A stretch of 19,808 nucleotides of DNA from Pigoraptor vietnamica (Eukaryota > Opisthokonta > Filasterea). The stretch's first letter is position 1. Every line of letters begins with the position of its first letter. The stretch lies in NCBI GenBank assembly GCA_943704525.1, contig CALSCQ010002022.1, positions 30,001 to 49,808 on the forward strand, given 5' to 3'. This document shows, in pieces, positions 17,301 through 19,808 of the stretch. The notes beneath the pieces were generated by a model that saw nothing but the letters and a program-made list of their open reading frames with translations, did no database searches and was not told the DNA's origin. The position numbers were made by a program, and so were the translations under genes.

Positions 17301-19658
17301 CCAGCTGCGATCGCTGAGTTTCCTTGCCAGTGACCCGGTGGCAGTCCGTGCCCTCCGCCCGGCAGTCGCACTGGACTCCAACGGCAACACGGAAGGTGTG
17401 GCCCGCGTGGCAGACTGCGGCGCATGCAGCGCACACGGGCACATCGCAGTGTATGCACGTTGCGTGCGCAGACAAGGAGCCGGGGACGCAGAGGCCAAGA
17501 CATCCGCAGGCCTGAGGCATGCTAATGACGCGTGCCGAGGGGTTGCCCACAAGCGCCCGCGCAAAGTCCGCGCGGCCCATCGCCGCCTGGATGCCCTCAA
17601 GCGAGACAAGCGCGTCCATGCCGCGCGCCCTCAGCTCGTCGAAAAGGCTCACCGCGGCCTTCTTGTGGCCTTGCCGCAGACAGTACGCCACGAGCTTGTC
17701 GGCGGCAGACGGATTGCGCGCAATCCACGCGAAGAGCGCGCCCAAAAGGGGGCACCCGCGCACCATTCCACTGTCACGCCGCAGCAGTGTTGTCATGGCA
17801 CATGCGAGCACCGGCCGTCCCGTCTCGCTGTTCGCAAGCGCCCTTGTTGCATCCAGAGCGGGCGCAAGGATGGCGACGAGCTCTGCCGCGAGTGAAACGG
17901 CGGCGGGGAGCCGGTGCAAGCGAACGGCCGAATTGAGTATACCGTCGACACAAGCTCCGACAAACTCGGGACGCGCCGCAACGCAACGCACGGCAGCTGC
18001 AACGGCTTCGCTGGCGTCGGTATGAAAGGGGCGGACGACGCGAAGTGCGCGTGCGCCAAACAGCGCGGCGAGCGGCAAGGGCGTAGCGGGCCCGAAGGTG
18101 CCTTTGTTCTTGCCAGGTGTCGCCGACATCGCCGCGATCCACTCATCGTTCTCCCACAGCGGCGGGCAGGCGGGGTCGAGGGCTCGCAGCACACTCCACA
18201 CAACGTCCGCCGGCACCGTGTCGGCGAGGTGGAGGGCTGTCTTGCCCGACTCCGACAAATAGCGCGCAACAGCAGGGTGCTGGCCCAGAGGCACAGATCC
18301 CCAGCCGCTGAACGGCGCGGGCGGCATTACTCCGTCGCCCGACGCGACAGCAGAGTCGGCCGAAGCGCCGGTCGCTGCAAGGGGCGCGGGGACGCCGTCG
18401 GGCTTGCTGGGTCCGTTTGCGTTTGTGGGAGTCCAAAGGCCATTTGCGCCAATCGAGGAATTCGCGGACGCGAATGACCCGAAAAGGCTACCGCTGGGCG
18501 ACGGGTTCGTGGCCGCGGATGACCCGAAAAGGCCACCGCTGGGCGACGGGTTCGTGGCTGCGGGAGACCCAAAACCGCCGCTGGATCCAAAACCGCCGCT
18601 TGACCCAAAGCCGCCGCCAGGCGAGGGGTTCGTGGCCGCAGACGACCCAAAACCGCCGCTGGATCCAAAACCGCCGCTTGACCCAAAGCCGCCGCCAGGC
18701 GAGGGGTTCGTGGCCGCAGACGACCCAAAACCGCCGCTGGATCCAAAACCGCCGCCAGGCGAGGGGTTCGTGGCCGCAGACGACCCAAAACCGCCGCTGG
18801 ATCCAAATCCGCCGCTTGACCCAAAGCCGCCGCCAGGCGAGGGGTTCGTGGCCGCAGACGACCCAAAACCGCCGCTGGATCCAAAACCGCCGCTTGACCC
18901 AAAGCCGCCGTCAGGCGAGGGGTTCGTGGCCGCAAGCTCCCTGAAAAGGCCAGCGCCAGGCAAGGGGTTCGTGGCCGCGGAAGACCCAAAACCGGCGTCA
19001 GGCGAGGGGTTCGCAGCCGCGGGGGCCCCGAAAAGGCCAGCGCCAGGCGACGGGTTCGCAGCCGCGGGCGAACCAAAACTGGCCCAGGGAATGTGGATCG
19101 CTTTCGCGGCCCCGAAAAGGCCAGGCGCGGGAGTCCAAAGGCCGTTTGTGCCAATCGCGGAGTTCGTGGACCCGTGAGGCTCAACAGGTCCACCCGCCTG
19201 CGTCGATGGTCCCACGGGGGCAAAGGGGTTCCCAATGGAGAAAGTGGGAGCATTCCCACCTTGCGAAAACAGAGGCACGCCGGTCCTCGCCATCGGCCCC
19301 TTCTTCACTCGCTTCCAAGGAGGAGCGTCCTTGGAGATCCACGAGGTCGCCGGCGGCAGAGTGTCCGGTTGCACTGCGTCCGGGTACGCCTTCGACACGC
19401 GGGCGAGGAGCATGCTGGTGACGTCGTCCAACGTGCGAGAGAGCGCTTCGTCCAGCGTCGGCAGCACAAACGACGCACAGTCGTGGCACTGGCAAGCACC
19501 CGGACTGCATCTGGTGAAGACTGCGCAGGCGCCGCACGAGCACGTGCCTGGGGGCAGGTCCCTGTAACAGTAGGTTTGGCCACCCGCGCGGCAGTCGACG
19601 GTGTTGCCGGCGGCATTTTTGAAGGCTCCCGTTGTGTACCAGGGGGATTGGAGCAACT
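14395..19658 (-). CDS. FG-repeat, UBR-box HECT E3 ubiquitin ligase (5' end unresolved)
   Basis: A predicted E3 that accepts ubiquitin on a cysteine and passes it to substrates. One open exon gives 1753 residues, numbered from the codon at 19656. It has no ATG at its start and is preceded by a CCCTCTCCCTTCGTCCTCTAG acceptor-like tract, so at least one exon lies upstream. Order: Cys cluster 22-60 (nine Cys), basic KRVKK (NLS-like, about 115), FG-repeat region about 170-400, ankyrin-like helices (for example SGKTALHLA and GNNALHLLL), UBR box about 713-773 (CIHCDVPVCAACAAVCHAGH, then QCDC), HECT domain about 1413-1753. The HECT N-lobe shows NEEGAGEGVVRGWF; the C-lobe shows FLYFATGAP and LPTAGVCGRR with catalytic Cys1721, 32 residues from the end. 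Val replaces the usual Thr before that Cys. UBR plus HECT resembles UBR5/HYD, but this protein is shorter and I saw no MLLE domain. The UBR box suggests N-degron recognition. Confidence 0.92.
18428..18468 (-). repeat. Direct repeat flanking the FG array (C-terminal side)
   Basis: A 41-bp block beginning GGAGTCCAAAGGCC on the plus strand, matched with only about six mismatches at 19130-19170. It encodes SSIGANGLWTP on the minus strand. The FG array lies exactly between the two copies. Confidence 0.85.
18469..19129 (-). repeat. In-frame tandem array encoding FG repeats
   Basis: Degenerate tandem array on the coding strand of the E3 gene. The best unit, about 18570-18930, is 78 bp (26 codons): an AATNPSPGG block followed by up to three GFGSSG blocks. 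Some copies lack one 18-bp GFGSSG block. Outer copies encode AANPSP with GLFG or AGFG and are more diverged. About 20 FG dipeptides result; one copy has GLFR instead. All length changes are multiples of three. Confidence 0.93.
19130..19170 (-). repeat. Direct repeat flanking the FG array (N-terminal side)
   Basis: Partner of the 18428-18468 block. It encodes NSAIGTNGLWTP just before the first GLFG of the array. Confidence 0.85.
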
Positions 19659-19808
19659 CTAGAGGACGAAGGGAGAGGGGTTAATGCCAAACGTCACGCA
19701 CGATAAACTTGCAAGCCAGCCCCCAACAATTTGAACGCTCACGCCATCCACGGCACGTGTACAGCACACTCACACTCAGTCACATCTACACCATCCGCCC
19801 CAACCACC
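19659..19808 (-). other. Probable intron and upstream region of the E3 ligase gene
   Basis: On the minus strand a pyrimidine-rich stretch and CTCTAG precede the large exon. GGATGGC then GTGAGCG (about 19739-19746) looks like a donor. An ATG there gives phase 2, which does not match the phase (0 or 1) needed by the large exon, so the true first exon is unresolved. A CACGTG lies at 19754-19759. Confidence 0.4.

Noticed and set aside
18404-19177. Plus-strand frame of DPKPPL repeats, and a second minus-strand frame, across the FG array
   Set aside because: Tandem units in multiples of three keep several frames open. Only the frame with UBR and HECT domains is supported.
14395-19658. Calling this gene a nucleoporin because of its FG repeats
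   Set aside because: The rest of the protein has a UBR box and a HECT domain; no nucleoporin fold is seen.
19700-19760. ATG followed by GTGAGC near 19746 as the E3 start exon
   Set aside because: The phase does not match the large exon, and the exon would encode less than one complete codon after Met. I leave the start unresolved.

Overview
The window reads as nuclear DNA from an intron-rich, GC-rich microbial eukaryote. Three of its four genes are split into 7-17 short exons. The introns mostly begin GTGCGT, GTGAGT, GTGGGT or GTATGT and end in YAG. I rebuilt each split gene by hand, and the codon phase agrees across every junction I propose, so these genes appear intact. The cyclase catalytic core resembles the class III cyclases of trypanosomatids, and the other proteins are general eukaryotic families. 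I cannot name the species. No rRNA, tRNA, CRISPR array or intact transposon is visible.

Layout, left to right. (1) 1-2047, minus strand: a METTL21-type (methyltransferase family 16) protein-lysine methyltransferase in 7 exons; its 3' end leaves the left edge. (2) 2048-2796: a divergent intergenic region with an AT-richer centre and a palindrome next to an E-box-like site. (3) 2797-8363, plus strand: a soluble class III adenylate cyclase of about 739 residues in 17 exons, its catalytic domain lying between coiled coils. (4) 8364-8875: a convergent intergenic spacer with nothing recognisable. (5) 8876-13835, minus strand: an 818-residue VPS9-domain (Rabex-5-like) Rab5-type exchange factor in 13 exons. 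(6) 13836-14394: a spacer holding another CACGTG palindrome and a doubtful 29-residue hydrophobic ORF. (7) 14395-19658, minus strand: a UBR-box plus HECT E3 ubiquitin ligase of at least 1753 residues, read from one uninterrupted exon of about 5.3 kb. It carries a nucleoporin-like FG-repeat region built from an in-frame DNA tandem array. Its first exon is not resolved and may lie beyond the right edge. (8) 19659-19808: intron or 5' region of that gene.

The four genes cover protein methylation, cAMP synthesis, endosomal Rab activation and ubiquitin ligation. Nothing in the arrangement points to a shared pathway or operon. The most unusual items are the FG-repeat/UBR/HECT architecture, the coiled-coil-flanked cyclase, the unassigned N-terminal region of the VPS9 protein, and intronic repeats that copy or replace splice signals. 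Introns are full of (TG)n/(CA)n microsatellites and short tandem duplications, which create many false ORFs.
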